Of a DNA stretch of 64,000 nucleotides, positions 1 through 8,520 are shown in pieces. This stretch comes from Arcanobacterium_A hippocoleae_A. GTDB taxonomy: Bacteria > Actinomycetota > Actinomycetes > Actinomycetales > Actinomycetaceae. The position numbers and the translations under genes were made by a program. Within the stretch, counting starts at the first letter, position 1, and each line of letters begins with the position of its first letter. The notes beneath the pieces are model-generated. The model was not told the origin of the DNA, ran no database searches, and was given only the letters and a program-made list of their open reading frames with translations. The stretch lies in assembly GCA_040360365.1 (NCBI GenBank), contig CP136412.1. One strand, 5' to 3'.

Positions 1-5
1 ATACT

Positions 6-233
6 GTGATCCGCCTACCCAACAAGCTATACCGCTTCAATGAATCAGTGCTCGCAGACTTCGTCACCATCCTCAAAACTCTCGGTAGTGAGCCTGTGCC
101 GGTTCTTGACCTACAACGCAGGCTGGCCGACAAGCTACACACCGAAGACCTCATAGATGCTCTTGCGTTGTTGCTTACGTTAGGTGCGATTCACTTAGAT
201 GCCAGCAAAGGAGTGATTCTTCGTGCTCACTAG
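6..233 (+). CDS. ABC-three-component system middle component (probable), start uncertain
   Basis: A small 75-residue soluble protein with no membrane segment, helical and Leu/Ala-rich (pattern DLQRRLADKL, then DALALLLTLGAIHLD). Its last codons overlap the start of the DUF2326-type ATPase at 223, the arrangement seen for the small middle component of ABC-3C cassettes. The frame is open to the window edge, so the GTG at 6 may not be the true start. The role as a middle component rests mainly on context and on general resemblance, not on a diagnostic motif. In known cassettes this protein is thought to pair with the ATPase and a C-terminal effector protein; the effector would lie upstream, outside the window. 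Confidence 0.55.
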   Translation: MIRLPNKLYRFNESVLADFVTILKTLGSEPVPVLDLQRRLADKLHTEDLIDALALLLTLGAIHLDASKGVILRAH

Positions 234-1930
234 ACTCTGGTCACCTGCATTCACACAGGAAGGAAAACCCCGCCCCGTCATCAATCTGCATACCGGATTG
301 AACATCATTGAAGGCGCTGACGAAGCACAAAACTCCATCGGCAAGTCAACACTGCTGCAAATCATCGACTTCGTCTACGCTGGGAAAGATTTCCTGGACT
401 CCGACGCTGTGCGACTCCCGCAAGCCGTCGGCCATCACGCAATACACTTCTCCCTCAGACTGAACAATAAAGACCATCACTTCGTCCGTGCTACCGACAG
501 GCCTGGGTTCGTGACTCGCTACCACGACCCAAACTGGCAGGAGTTGGATCGGGACTACGAGCTTTCTGAATACCAACAGTTCTTGCTCGACGAATACGGT
601 CTCGGGGATACCGGCGGCACATGGCGTGAACTGGTTGGGCGGTTCAGCCGCGTCGACGAACGCGACATGGCCCTACTCGACAGGCCACTAGCCGCAGCTG
701 CACGCGCCAACGACATTGACGGCTCTAAAGCACTACTTCGGCTCTTCGGTGCATACGAGGAGATAGACAAGATCCAATCCCGCTACGACCAGGTACGCAA
801 AGAAGTCGACGCGCTCAACGCAATGGCCAAAGGTAAATACTCCAACTACATCAAACTCACCACGAAAAAGAACGCGCCGCGGCACAACGAGAACTCATCG
901 AAACCAGAAGCAAAGCCAAACAGCTACGCACCCACGCAGACCTCGACCTATTCAAAGCCGAACAACAAGCACGCCAAGAACAAGCACTCAAACGCGCAGA
1001 AATGCGTCCATTAGTTCAGGAACTAGACGCGATCAATAGCCGTCTTACAATCGTTGAAGCCACACTTTCAGGTCAGACTCGTATCACAACCCGCGACCTA
1101 GAAGAGTTCTACGAATTCTTCCCAAACGCTAACCGAGAATCACTCGAAACAATCGAGTACTACCACCACCAGCTCACCGGCATCCTCGAAGAACAACTCC
1201 TCGAACAACAACACCACTACCGTGTGCAAGCCGCACAGCTGAACCTCGCCATCAACAATCTCAAAGCACAAATCTTGACATTGGGAGAATCAGTATCTCT
1301 CGACGATGAAACCTATGACCAGTCCGCCCAACTGCAAGCGCAGATAGATCGCCTCGATGAGCAAATTCGCACCTATGACCACAATCAAGAACTCAAAGCC
1401 GAACGCAAACAACTCAAACAGGCGATAGACGAAGCAATCCCGAAGCTGCTCGGGAACTTAACCGACACAATCAACGCTGAAATGAAAGCCATCAACGACG
1501 CGCTCTACCCGGCAAAACATCGTAAAAGCCCGTTATTTGCATTCAAAGCAGCCGCCAAAGGCGTGTCATACACGTTCGACCACAACGGCGACACAGGATC
1601 CGGAGCTAAAGCAAAAACCTCATCGTTTTCGACCTTGCCGTGCTCACCACCACACCGCTGCCGTTTGTCATTCACGACTCAGCAATCATCAAACCCGTAG
1701 CCTTCGCGCCGGTACGTGAACTACTCAACATCTACGCCCACACCCGCACCCTGACCAGCGGAGCACACGAACCCAAACAAGTATTCTTCTCCTTCGATGC
1801 CGCCAAAGCATACGGCACAGGAGCAGAACAAACCGTCGCAGAAAACCAAATCATCCACCTCGGTGAAGACACCGAAGCACTCTACGGATTCACATGGAAC
1901 ACCGAAGAAGAAGGAGACGAAACGAAATGA
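223..1930 (+). CDS. DUF2326 / ABC-3C SMC-like ATPase, frame broken twice
   Basis: An SMC-like ATPase of the ABC-3C/DUF2326 type. A P-loop variant (EAQNSIGKST, residues about 34-43) is followed by a long Glu/Gln/Lys-rich coiled-coil middle and a C-terminal ATPase half (NLIVFDLAVLTT as Walker B-like strand, then FVIHDS). The protein is spread over three frames. One missing A in the A-run at 865-869 and one in the A-run at 1613-1617 restore a single 569-residue product. The GTG start at 223 has an AAAGGAG ribosome site 9 nt upstream. The TGA overlaps the ATG of the next gene (ATGA). ABC-3C cassettes are proposed anti-phage systems; here the breaks may be artefact or true inactivation. Confidence 0.7.
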
Positions 1931-2169
1931 CCATCACCTTCAAACCCTTATGGAAACTCCTCATCGACCGCGACATGACCCGCGAAGAACTACGCCTAGC
2001 CACCGGCCTATCACCAGCAACCATCGCCAAACTAGGACGCGACGGCAACGTCACCACAGACGTCCTCGCCAGGATCTGCACCACCCTAGAATGCGACATC
2101 AACGACATCTGCGAAGCCGTGCCCACCGAACAACCGTTGCCACACGAAGCAGCCGAGAAGGAGGCTTAA
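1927..2169 (+). CDS. XRE/Cro-type helix-turn-helix regulator
   Basis: An 80-residue protein that is almost entirely one lambda-repressor-like HTH domain. It has the sequence order MTREELRLATGLSPATIAKLG, the helix-turn-helix, then TTDVLARICTTLECDINDIC, typical of the small YozG-type regulators. The start chosen is the ATG overlapping the preceding stop (ATGA), which implies translational coupling to the ABC-3C ATPase. It probably controls the cassette or the adjoining methyltransferase unit. Small regulators of this type are common next to restriction-modification and other defence genes. Confidence 0.8.
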   Translation: MTITFKPLWKLLIDRDMTREELRLATGLSPATIAKLGRDGNVTTDVLARICTTLECDINDICEAVPTEQPLPHEAAEKEA

Positions 2170-2170
2170 C

Positions 2171-2464
2171 ATGTCGAGATTGACTGACCTGATGCGTCAA
2201 CTCCACGCCACAGACCCGCAACTCGGTGCAGACCTAGAATCCGAGATCAGAGCACTCACCAAGCGACGTAGCTTTGGTCTGGTATTTGAACGCCACCAGC
2301 CAGAAGCCGTAGAACTGCCCGGTATCAAACCCAAACGTGGCAGCAAAGTACGAATCCTTGAACCTCGCGGCTCACTCAAGAAGGGCGATAATCGCCTGTG
2401 GCTTATCGAGACAATTGGTTATTATGAGAAACTGGTCGAGTCTGCCCATTTTTATGTAATCTAA
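2171..2464 (+). pseudogene. Truncated site-specific DNA methyltransferase, N-terminal stub
   Basis: The first 75 or so residues (SRLTDLMRQLHATDPQLGAD, then FGLVFERHQPEAVELPG, then VRILEPRGSLKKGDNRLW) match my memory of the N-terminus of actinobacterial N4/N6-type DNA methyltransferases found with DEAD-box restriction subunits. The family is several hundred residues long, but this frame ends at 2464, after an unrelated-looking tail (YYEKLVESAHFYVI). No catalytic DPPY/TSPPY motif follows in any frame. It has an excellent AAGGAGG site 6 nt before its ATG, so it was once expressed. The breakpoint is near 2405-2415 and base composition becomes AT-rich afterwards, which suggests a deletion or mobile-element scar. 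Confidence 0.6.
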
Positions 2465-2719
2465 TCTATTTACATAAAAAGTAGACTTGTGAGATGTTCG
2501 ATGAAATTGCCGAATAAAATCATCGAAAACTAGCCTGTTATTGCTTGATTCTTAACTAGTTCGCGATAAACATCATACTGTTTCATTAGAATGTCATGCT
2601 GCCCCTTCAGTGACCATGCAACCATCATCAATCATATATCGACAGAGGACAGCATGAGTATCGCTACAAACAGCAGTTTCCAGCGAACTATGAACTTGCA
2701 TTGCCTTGTGTGAATGTTG

Positions 2720-3217
2720 TCAATTTGTAGGGCAGTTGTTGTCGATGTTTTCTTGGAATCCTGAAGGGTCTCCGAGTTTGGCGCGGTCAAGATAGTCTTT
2801 GAAGAATCTACGTGTGGCATCGTCGGCGCGTTCGGGGCTCATGTAGCCCATCTCAGGTACTTTGCTGAGCTGCTCGATCGCTTCATTAGCTTTGTCTGTG
2901 TCTGTGGCGTAGTTCTTGAGCCATTCTCGTTCCCATGCGCATTCAAACAGAAGAGAAGCGCGTGTGTCTCCATAGCCGGTTTGGAATGATAGTTCTGTAT
3001 CCTCACCTTCGAGATCTGCTGGTGGAATGTATGAATCTGGCCAGTCTAGTCGGGCAACGGATTCTTTATATTCTTTGTTTATGACCTCGTAGGAAACAAT
3101 GCTGCGCTCTTTGGAACTCTGCAGTTCTTCTTTTTGAGCACAAGCAGTTATTGACAATGCAGATGTACACACAAGTAGCATTCCAATAGTTCTTGTTCGC
3201 TTATTTTTGCTGTTCAT
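2720..3217 (-). CDS. Putative lipoprotein, last gene of the exporter operon
   Basis: A 165-residue protein with a basic N-terminus, a hydrophobic stretch and a lipobox ending at Cys26 (SITAC). It is therefore predicted to be exported and lipid-anchored. The mature part is acidic and helical, with two further Cys residues (FECAW and NNCPTN). I do not recognise a family. It lies 33 nt downstream of the FtsX/MacB-type permease on the same strand and is probably the fifth gene of that operon. A role as an accessory or immunity-type lipoprotein for the secreted protein at 6143-6532 is possible but unproven. Confidence 0.7.
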   Translation of the reverse strand: MNSKNKRTRTIGMLLVCTSALSITACAQKEELQSSKERSIVSYEVINKEYKESVARLDWPDSYIPPADLEGEDTELSFQTGYGDTRASLLFECAWEREWLKNYATDTDKANEAIEQLSKVPEMGYMSPERADDATRRFFKDYLDRAKLGDPSGFQENIDNNCPTN

Positions 3218-3250
3218 AGTGTGTAGTGTTCCTTTCTTTTATTGTTTCGA

Positions 3251-4441
3251 TTATCGTAAAGCTAGAGCGGGTTGGAGTCGTGCCGCGCGTATAGCTGGCG
3301 CGATTGAGCCGATAAGAGCAGTGATGATGGCAGCTCCTACTGCTGCTATCGCCGCAAAATATGGGTATTCTGGTTTGGGGCTTGGGCTGTCTGCTGGAAG
3401 GAACGTGGGGATACTTTCCACAATTGTGATTGAGAGCGCAATGGCTACGCTGGAAACTATGGCAGCAAGTAGGATAGATGAGCCTATGACTTGCATGGCA
3501 ACAGATCCTCGTGTTGCTCCCAAAGCGCGTCGGATTAGCAGTTCATGTGCGCGTTGTTCAATACTAGCAAGACCTATATTTATCAGCCCGATAGCAGCAA
3601 CAACAAGCAGCAATACTGAGGTGAGGATAAAACCTAGGGAAATGATGCGCAATACTCCCTCGTAGTCTTGAGAGTCGGTGCGGCTAATCGTGTTAGTCGT
3701 GCCAGGGGCATAGTCGTGTAGTAAATCTGCGATAAGAGTGGAACGCTGTTCATTCGTCCGAGAAGAGGTATCGTGCCAATAGAAAACGGCATTCGTACTG
3801 CTCCATAAGTGAGGAGCTAGCGTCGCCAGAGCTTCCACATTCACGTATATTCGTGGAAAGCTCAATCCGTCGTTGACGATTCCCCTAACTTCAAGCGGGG
3901 TCGGTGTAACTGTTGATTTAGTTGTGATATAGGCATAGGAACGGAGAGGGAAATTCTGGGCGGCAGGCTTGTTTGCCACTATTTCCAAACGAGGCATTTG
4001 ATTGGCTGGTGTTAACCAATGCCCCTGCACGATTGGTAAATTGTACACCTGCGCATAGTTCGCCGTTGTGTAAACCGTATCAATACTCAGCCCGTTGGAG
4101 AGGTCTTCCCTTCTAGGCGGATTGTCTAAACTGCGGTTAGTAACATAGGAATGTTCTTCATCTGGAGTAAAAGCCAACGCTACGTGTAAATTATGCTGCT
4201 CGAGCGCGCCGATTAGGTTAGACAAGGCAGATGAATCGGTGAAGTTCGGAGAACTAATCGACATCGAATAAGTGGGCGCTCGCCCATGAAGCTGTTCAAC
4301 AGTTGAGGCAAGGTATTCTTTTCCGATAGTTCCAGCTAGCACGGAAACAATCACAGCAATAATTCCGATGAGCATCGAAAATCCAGTGAGGAACGCTCGT
4401 CCTGGAGAAATTCGCAGATCCTGGATAATCATTTTAAGCAT
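3251..4441 (-). CDS. ABC transporter permease, FtsX/MacB family
   Basis: A 396-residue membrane protein with the MacB plan: an N-terminal membrane segment (residues about 13-35), a large extracytoplasmic domain (about 36-265), then three C-terminal membrane segments separated by the typical EQRAHELLIRRALGATRG loop and ending in the conserved PAIRAARLQPALALR. Such permeases use ATP hydrolysis for mechanotransmission and move peptides or work on envelope substrates, not across a classical channel. It overlaps the stop of its ATPase by 8 nt and follows the adaptor gene, so it is the permease of a MacAB/YknXYZ-like tripartite system. Confidence 0.88.
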   Translation of the reverse strand: MLKMIIQDLRISPGRAFLTGFSMLIGIIAVIVSVLAGTIGKEYLASTVEQLHGRAPTYSMSISSPNFTDSSALSNLIGALEQHNLHVALAFTPDEEHSYVTNRSLDNPPRREDLSNGLSIDTVYTTANYAQVYNLPIVQGHWLTPANQMPRLEIVANKPAAQNFPLRSYAYITTKSTVTPTPLEVRGIVNDGLSFPRIYVNVEALATLAPHLWSSTNAVFYWHDTSSRTNEQRSTLIADLLHDYAPGTTNTISRTDSQDYEGVLRIISLGFILTSVLLLVVAAIGLINIGLASIEQRAHELLIRRALGATRGSVAMQVIGSSILLAAIVSSVAIALSITIVESIPTFLPADSPSPKPEYPYFAAIAAVGAAIITALIGSIAPAIRAARLQPALALR

Positions 4442-5123
4442 GGGTAAGCCTTCCAGAATCCATATACATCAGGTTTTCACAACGTGCCGCCACGTCGGTA
4501 TCGTGAGTGACGAGCACAAGCGTGGTACGCGAGGATTTCACCAGTTCCATCAACACGTTCAAAACTTGTATCCCCGTATCCGTATCGAGCGCTCCTGTAG
4601 GCTCATCACATATCAATAATTCAGGGCGTAGCACTAACGCGCGCGCAATAGCTACTCGCTGTTGTTCGCCACCAGAAAGACTTCCAGGATACTCCTTACT
4701 GCGTTCTGCCAAACCAACATCTTCAAGAGCCTGTCGAATACGATCAAATCCCTGCTTACGTGAAAGGTTCTCGCGCGAATAGTGCAAGCTCAAATCTACG
4801 TTTTGGGCTACATTGAGGTGACGGATAAGAGAATAATTCTGGAATACGAAACCAATTTTACTGCCACGCAGCTTTGAACGCTTCCGATCACTCAAACCAG
4901 AAACATCACAGTCTCCATACATATAGCGACCAGTAAATTCTGAGTTCAACAAGCCCAGAATAGAGATAAGACTAGTCTTTCCTGATCCTGATTTCCCAAC
5001 GATCGCGTTCGACGTGCCGCGAATAATACTCAAAGAAACATTATCTACTGTTGTTAAAACCTGGCGACGTCCAAGGTTTACCCTTGCAGTGACATCTTCA
5101 AGCTCAAGCAGCCTTTCACACAT
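4434..5123 (-). CDS. ABC transporter ATPase, MacB/LolD-type
   Basis: A 229-residue nucleotide-binding protein with all motifs intact: Walker A GKSGSGKT (about residue 42), Q-loop region FVFQNYSLI, signature LSGGEQQR (about 149), Walker B ELLICDEPTGALD and the H-switch VLVTHD. The PTGALDTDTG stretch is characteristic of the LolD/MacB/FtsE subfamily. It is packed between the adaptor (3 nt away) and the permease (8 nt overlap), so all three are co-translated. The frame is intact and the length is normal for the family. Confidence 0.92.
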   Translation of the reverse strand: MCERLLELEDVTARVNLGRRQVLTTVDNVSLSIIRGTSNAIVGKSGSGKTSLISILGLLNSEFTGRYMYGDCDVSGLSDRKRSKLRGSKIGFVFQNYSLIRHLNVAQNVDLSLHYSRENLSRKQGFDRIRQALEDVGLAERSKEYPGSLSGGEQQRVAIARALVLRPELLICDEPTGALDTDTGIQVLNVLMELVKSSRTTLVLVTHDTDVAARCENLMYMDSGRLTHA

Positions 5124-5126
5124 GGA

Positions 5127-6130
5127 CTATTTCTTTCGCGGATCAAGATTAGGAGCAACAGCACTAATCGTATCGCCATCGCTTAGCCCAGAAGTGATTT
5201 CAATATAGGCTCCGTCCGTTACACCCAAACCAACTTCCACGAGGGAACTATGCCCGTCTTTTACTAAAGTGACAGAGCCTTTTCCTGTTCTGCCTGCAAC
5301 AGCACTCACTGGTACTGCCAGAACATCAGCTCTAGCTTGCCCAGTAAGCACCACCGTTGCCAGTTGCCCAGGACGCACTGGCTGATCTTTCCCAATTAGA
5401 CATAACACGGTTTGCGAAGCAACTCGCGGCCTTAATCTTTGCTCTGAATCAGATTCGGAAAGCTGAACTTGTCTAGGCGAATACTCCTCGAACATAGACG
5501 AAGCATCTTGAACGTTAGCATTAGTAATAATTGCAGCATCAGAGATTTGAAATTCTGTATTTCGCGATACTGCTGCGGTTGAAGCGTTGTCTACTGGCTC
5601 CTGATCTCCAGGTGAAGCAAGAATAGCTTTCACCTCAGTGGGACCAAGCCCATTTTTAATCTGAAACTTCCCAGTCAATGACTCAATAGGAGCAACCGAT
5701 AAAAGCATAGAAGCATCCACAGCGAAAGCAAACCCTGATATTCCAACTCGAAAACGGGGTAATACGCTGGAATATCTTCAGATGCCTCTCCAACTCTGCG
5801 TACAATGGCATCTACAGGCGATTTAATCTCCACGCCATTGTTCCACCCCAACGCTTGATCAGCTTTTACAGAGTCGTTTTCTTTAACCACGGATCGGTAA
5901 GTGCCACGCTGAGACGTCGAAAGGACAAAAGATGTCGCTTGTTCTACAGTCGCGTTCGAGGAATACGTTGGCGCAATCTGGCGTTTTTCCACAGAAACTG
6001 TTGAGGTACCCTGAACGTCACTAGTATCTTCTGCCTTATGCGTGTCTGGGTCACCAGCAGTGCATCCACACAGAAGCAAAACCATTGACGCCAGACACGC
6101 AAAGACAGCTCTCGTAACTGAAATTTTCAT
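5127..6130 (-). CDS. MacA/HlyD-like lipoprotein adaptor, one frame break
   Basis: Periplasmic-adaptor-like protein anchored as a lipoprotein (lipobox LLCGC, Cys23). A lipoyl-like hairpin region (VKENDSVKADQAL, then IKSPVDAIVRRVGE) is followed by the beta-barrel and membrane-proximal part (PGQLATVVL, VLAVPVSAV, VEVGLGVTDGAYIEITSGL). The two halves lie in different frames. Adding one base to the G-run (forward CCC at 5733-5735) joins them into a 334-residue protein reading YQGFAFAVDAS across the junction. It is the second gene of the operon, 12 nt after the secreted-protein gene, and supplies the extracytoplasmic part of the MacAB/YknXYZ-type exporter. Confidence 0.82.
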
Positions 6131-6142
6131 GATTTCTTATGC

Positions 6143-6532
6143 TTAGTAAGTAAGGTCACCACCCCATGTTCTATCGCAGAACCAGCTACATGCTTTCATC
6201 CGACCTTGGAACGCGAAGCGAGTGCCTTGCAGAATGTTGTCCCAAGATTTTGCGCCTTTGGTATTCCATTGCAGTGTGTCTGTAAACTGTGGACCACCTG
6301 ACTGTTTCATGTTTCGCAGCCCTAAACGAAGGTGTCCGCTAGGCATATCGTTAATACTCAAGCTGATCGGCCCATTGAAGGTATGTGTGCGAGTGTAATC
6401 GTATTGAACAAGAGATCCAGAAGTATTGAGCTCGCCTGAGACATAAGAATTGTCTGCATAGGCAATGCCAGTACCGCCTGCGAGCATTGCAATCGTAGCA
6501 GTTGCTGCGAAGATTCGTTTCCTAAGTGACAT
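6143..6532 (-). CDS. Secreted Cys-containing small protein, candidate exporter substrate
   Basis: A 129-residue protein with a clear Sec signal peptide (basic MSLRKR, hydrophobic core, AYA cleavage before Asp27). The mature part of about 103 residues is rich in Ser, Thr and Gly and ends with two Cys four residues apart (C115 and C119, in KACSWFCDRTWGG), which could form a small disulfide loop. An AAGGAG site lies 7 nt before the ATG. It is the first gene of a tight five-gene operon with an adaptor, ATPase, permease and lipoprotein. I do not recognise the family. By context it may be a bacteriocin-like effector or the protein the transporter protects against. Confidence 0.75.
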   Translation of the reverse strand: MSLRKRIFAATATIAMLAGGTGIAYADNSYVSGELNTSGSLVQYDYTRTHTFNGPISLSINDMPSGHLRLGLRNMKQSGGPQFTDTLQWNTKGAKSWDNILQGTRFAFQGRMKACSWFCDRTWGGDLTY

Positions 6533-6609
6533 GATTCATCTCCTTGGGTGTAGGGTATGCTGGAAAGTTCCCGCGTATCCCACTTTAATGTGTCTCTATA
6601 TGAGACGGA

Positions 6610-6629
6610 ATACCCCAGAATTGGGGTAT
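6610..6629. promoter_or_regulatory. Palindrome between divergent peptide and exporter units
   Basis: ATACCCC-agaatt-GGGGTAT, seven perfect base pairs either side of a 6-nt centre. It lies in the 161-bp gap between the divergently transcribed secreted-protein operon (start 6532) and the peptide gene (start 6694). A further GGGTAT half-site occurs near 6551-6556. It is a reasonable binding site for the LuxR-type response regulator encoded at 9735, but that link is inference. Confidence 0.4.
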
Positions 6630-6693
6630 AGCTTCGATTCTGGAGCATAGATACACTGAATGTGAAGATGGTCAGGCTGTCATAGGAGATATC

Positions 6694-6855
6694 ATGCGGG
6701 TTCTTCTGTTGTGTATTCTTGTGTTTTTCTTACCGAGTGCAGGAGCTGATGGGAGTGTAGGTGTAGATCTTTCGCATCATGGAGAGAACTACATGACTCA
6801 TGTGGTTGTTACCGCTCATCCAGTGTGCAAAATCTTCCCATGGCTATGCCGATAA
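6694..6855 (+). CDS. Small secreted peptide precursor with C-terminal CKIFPWLCR
   Basis: A 53-codon frame with a strong ribosome site (AGGAG, 5 nt before ATG). The product has a short hydrophobic leader (residues 2-16, then SAGA, a plausible signal-peptidase site), a polar middle and a C-terminus CKIFPWLCR, in which Cys45 and Cys52 bracket a hydrophobic, Pro-containing loop. Its last codons overlap the start of a sensor-kinase reading frame (ATG at 6840), the usual coupling of signal and receptor genes. A partial second copy of this 3' end sits before the intact kinase at 8508. I infer a secreted, possibly disulfide-cyclised signalling peptide. No family is recognised. Confidence 0.5.
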   Translation: MRVLLLCILVFFLPSAGADGSVGVDLSHHGENYMTHVVVTAHPVCKIFPWLCR

Positions 6856-6914
6856 ATAGTGCTATAAACCTAATCTCTAGTAGAGGCAAGAACCTAAGTT
6901 GCACCATTTTTTAA
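6840..6914 (+). pseudogene. 5' fragment of a second sensor-kinase gene, cut by the IS element
   Basis: The frame starting at ATG 6840 encodes MAMPINSAINLISSRGKN, which parallels MDTLINSAVNLISSIGKK at the start of the kinase at 8508. Similarity stops where the IS element begins (about 6897). This is the remnant of a paralogous kinase gene, or of a divergent duplicate of the same gene. Nucleotide identity to the 8508 copy over about 70 bases is high but with around nine differences, so the duplication is not recent. Confidence 0.6.
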
Positions 6915-8489
6915 GGTTTTGTTGTTTGTTTGTGCTGGTCAGAGGGTTTTAGTTGGTGGTTTTGGGTCACTAAGTGTGTGGGTAGGATGGAGGTGTGTCC
7001 CCGTTTTTGCGTAGAGTGCGTACTGCTTCTGGTGCGACAGCGGTCCAGCTTGTAGCCAAGGAAGGCCGAGCAAACCGTGTGTTGGAGCATATTGGTTTAG
7101 CGCACAACGAGGCCGAGTTGGCGGTTTTATTGGAAGAGGGACGCAAAAGATTACGCCCCGAGCAAGGCGAATTATACTTATTCGCCCAAGATAACACTGG
7201 CAGTCGCAGAGCCGTAACCAGCAGTAAACGCAGTACCCTGCTGTGGTCTGTGCTCCGTGATGCTTACCGTGCCCTAGGCGTCGATGCTGTTATTGAAGAT
7301 GTAGCGTTTGAGCAGTTGGTGTTGGCGCGGATTGTGGAGCCTGCGTCGAAGGCGGACACGGTTAGAGTATTGGACGAGCTTGGCGTTAGACCAGCACATC
7401 GTAATACGTTCAATAACTGTCTACGCCGCTGCGGGAGCGCAGATTACCGTCCTAAAGTCGCCGGGGCGTGTTTTGCTCACGCCACTAAATCCGGTGACCT
7501 GTCCCTCGTGTTGTATGACGTGACTACGCTGTATTTGAGGCTGAGGGCGAGGACGAGGACTGGGACGAGAACCAAGGCCTACGTAAGGTTCGGTGCTTCG
7601 AAGGAAATAAAGCGGAAACTAATACTATTTTGCCAATAATCCAGGGCTTCCAAGCACGGCACAACATTGAAGGCCTAGTTGTGGTGGCGGACGCGGACAT
7701 GCTTTCCGCCGCCAACCTTACGGCTCTGGACGGGGCTGGTTTCCGGTTTATTGTGGGAACCCGCCAGACCAAAGCGCCTCACGATTTGGAATCGCATTTC
7801 TACTGGCATGGGGACGACCTCCAAGAAGGACAAGTAATCGATACTGTTACCCCAAGGCACGTCAACTCGAAAGTGAACAGTAAGCGGCTCAAGGCCGAAT
7901 CCGTATGGGACGAGGCCATGGAGTCATCTTGGCGGGCAGTATGGGCATACTCGGCTAAGCGTGCCCACTGGGATGAACGCACCCTAGAAGCGCAGCGTCG
8001 CCGCGCCCTAGCCGCTATAGAAGGCACGAAGCCAACGCGTAAACCACGGTTCGTGAAACAAGGTAAGACCGGGGCTTGTTTTGACCAGGCAGCTTTTGAC
8101 CGCACCCTACCGGCCGCGGGGTTGAAAGGCTACGTCACCAACATCCCCGCCACCCTCATGCCCCTAAACGAAGTCATCAGTTTATACCACGACCTGTGGC
8201 ACGTGGAGCAATCCTTCCGCATGAGCAAAACAGACCTGAGAACCCGACCAATATTCCGCCACCAGCGAGACGCCACCCAAGCCCACCTCACCATAGTCAC
8301 CACAGCCCTAGCCATATCACGCTGCCTCTACCAAAAGACCGGGATAAAAACGAAAAAACTAGTGCAAAGCCTGCGGCCTTTCCAGGAACAAACCATCCAA
8401 TACCTCGGCTTCGAAATCCAATCCAGCGCCCCAATCACCCCAAAAGCCCAAAAATCCTCGACTCATTGGGGCACTAAGATTGTGCAACT
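6897..8489 (+). mobile_element. IS1634-type insertion sequence, degraded
   Basis: Imperfect terminal inverted repeats mark the element: AGTTGCACCATTTT at 6897 and, on the opposite strand, AGTTGCACAATCTT ending at 8489. Between them lies one transposase gene. No matching target duplication is visible at the two borders (accta on the left, cgggt on the right). The flanks instead carry diverged copies of the same peptide-kinase junction, so the insertion was probably followed by a rearrangement between tandem copies. Confidence 0.7.
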
Positions 8490-8520
8490 CGGGTGTAAAA
8501 TCTTCCCATGGATACGCTGA
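6995..8520 (+). pseudogene. IS1634-family transposase, frameshifted and internally deleted
   Basis: The N-terminal half (AVQLVAKEGRANRVLEHIG, VLYDVTTLYF) and C-terminal half (GNKAETNTILPIIQGFQARH, VVVADADMLSAAN, YHDLWHVEQSFRMSKTDL) are typical of IS1634/IS4-group DDE transposases, with D in YDVTT, D in ADADML and E in WHVEQSFR as the likely catalytic set. One base is missing at the T-run 7534-7536. In addition about 25 codons normally between LRKV and FEGNKAET (the GYSKERRVDPQ region) are absent in frame, which is a real deletion. The last codons run past the right inverted repeat and borrow the stop of the flanking peptide remnant. Confidence 0.75.
8491..8520 (+). pseudogene. 3' remnant of a second peptide gene (CKIFPWIR)
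   Basis: Immediately to the right of the IS border the sequence reads GCKIFPWIR then stop, parallel to CKIFPWLCR in the gene at 6694. The kinase ATG at 8508 lies inside it, with the same overlap as in the first copy. The rest of this peptide gene has been removed. The second Cys of copy 1 is absent here (ATA CGC TGA in place of CTA TGC CGA). Confidence 0.55.

Noticed and set aside
1797..2183. Plus-strand frame of 128 codons
   Set aside because: An Arg/His/Pro-rich shadow of the DUF2326 ATPase tail and the XRE gene, in another frame.
3207..3665. Plus-strand frame of 152 codons opposite the permease gene
   Set aside because: Antisense to the C-terminal membrane helices of the MacB-type permease.
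6143..6532. Lactococcin 972-type bacteriocin
   Set aside because: Similar size and export, but the Trp/Tyr/His pattern of that family is missing and the transporter is MacAB-like, so the assignment is not supported.
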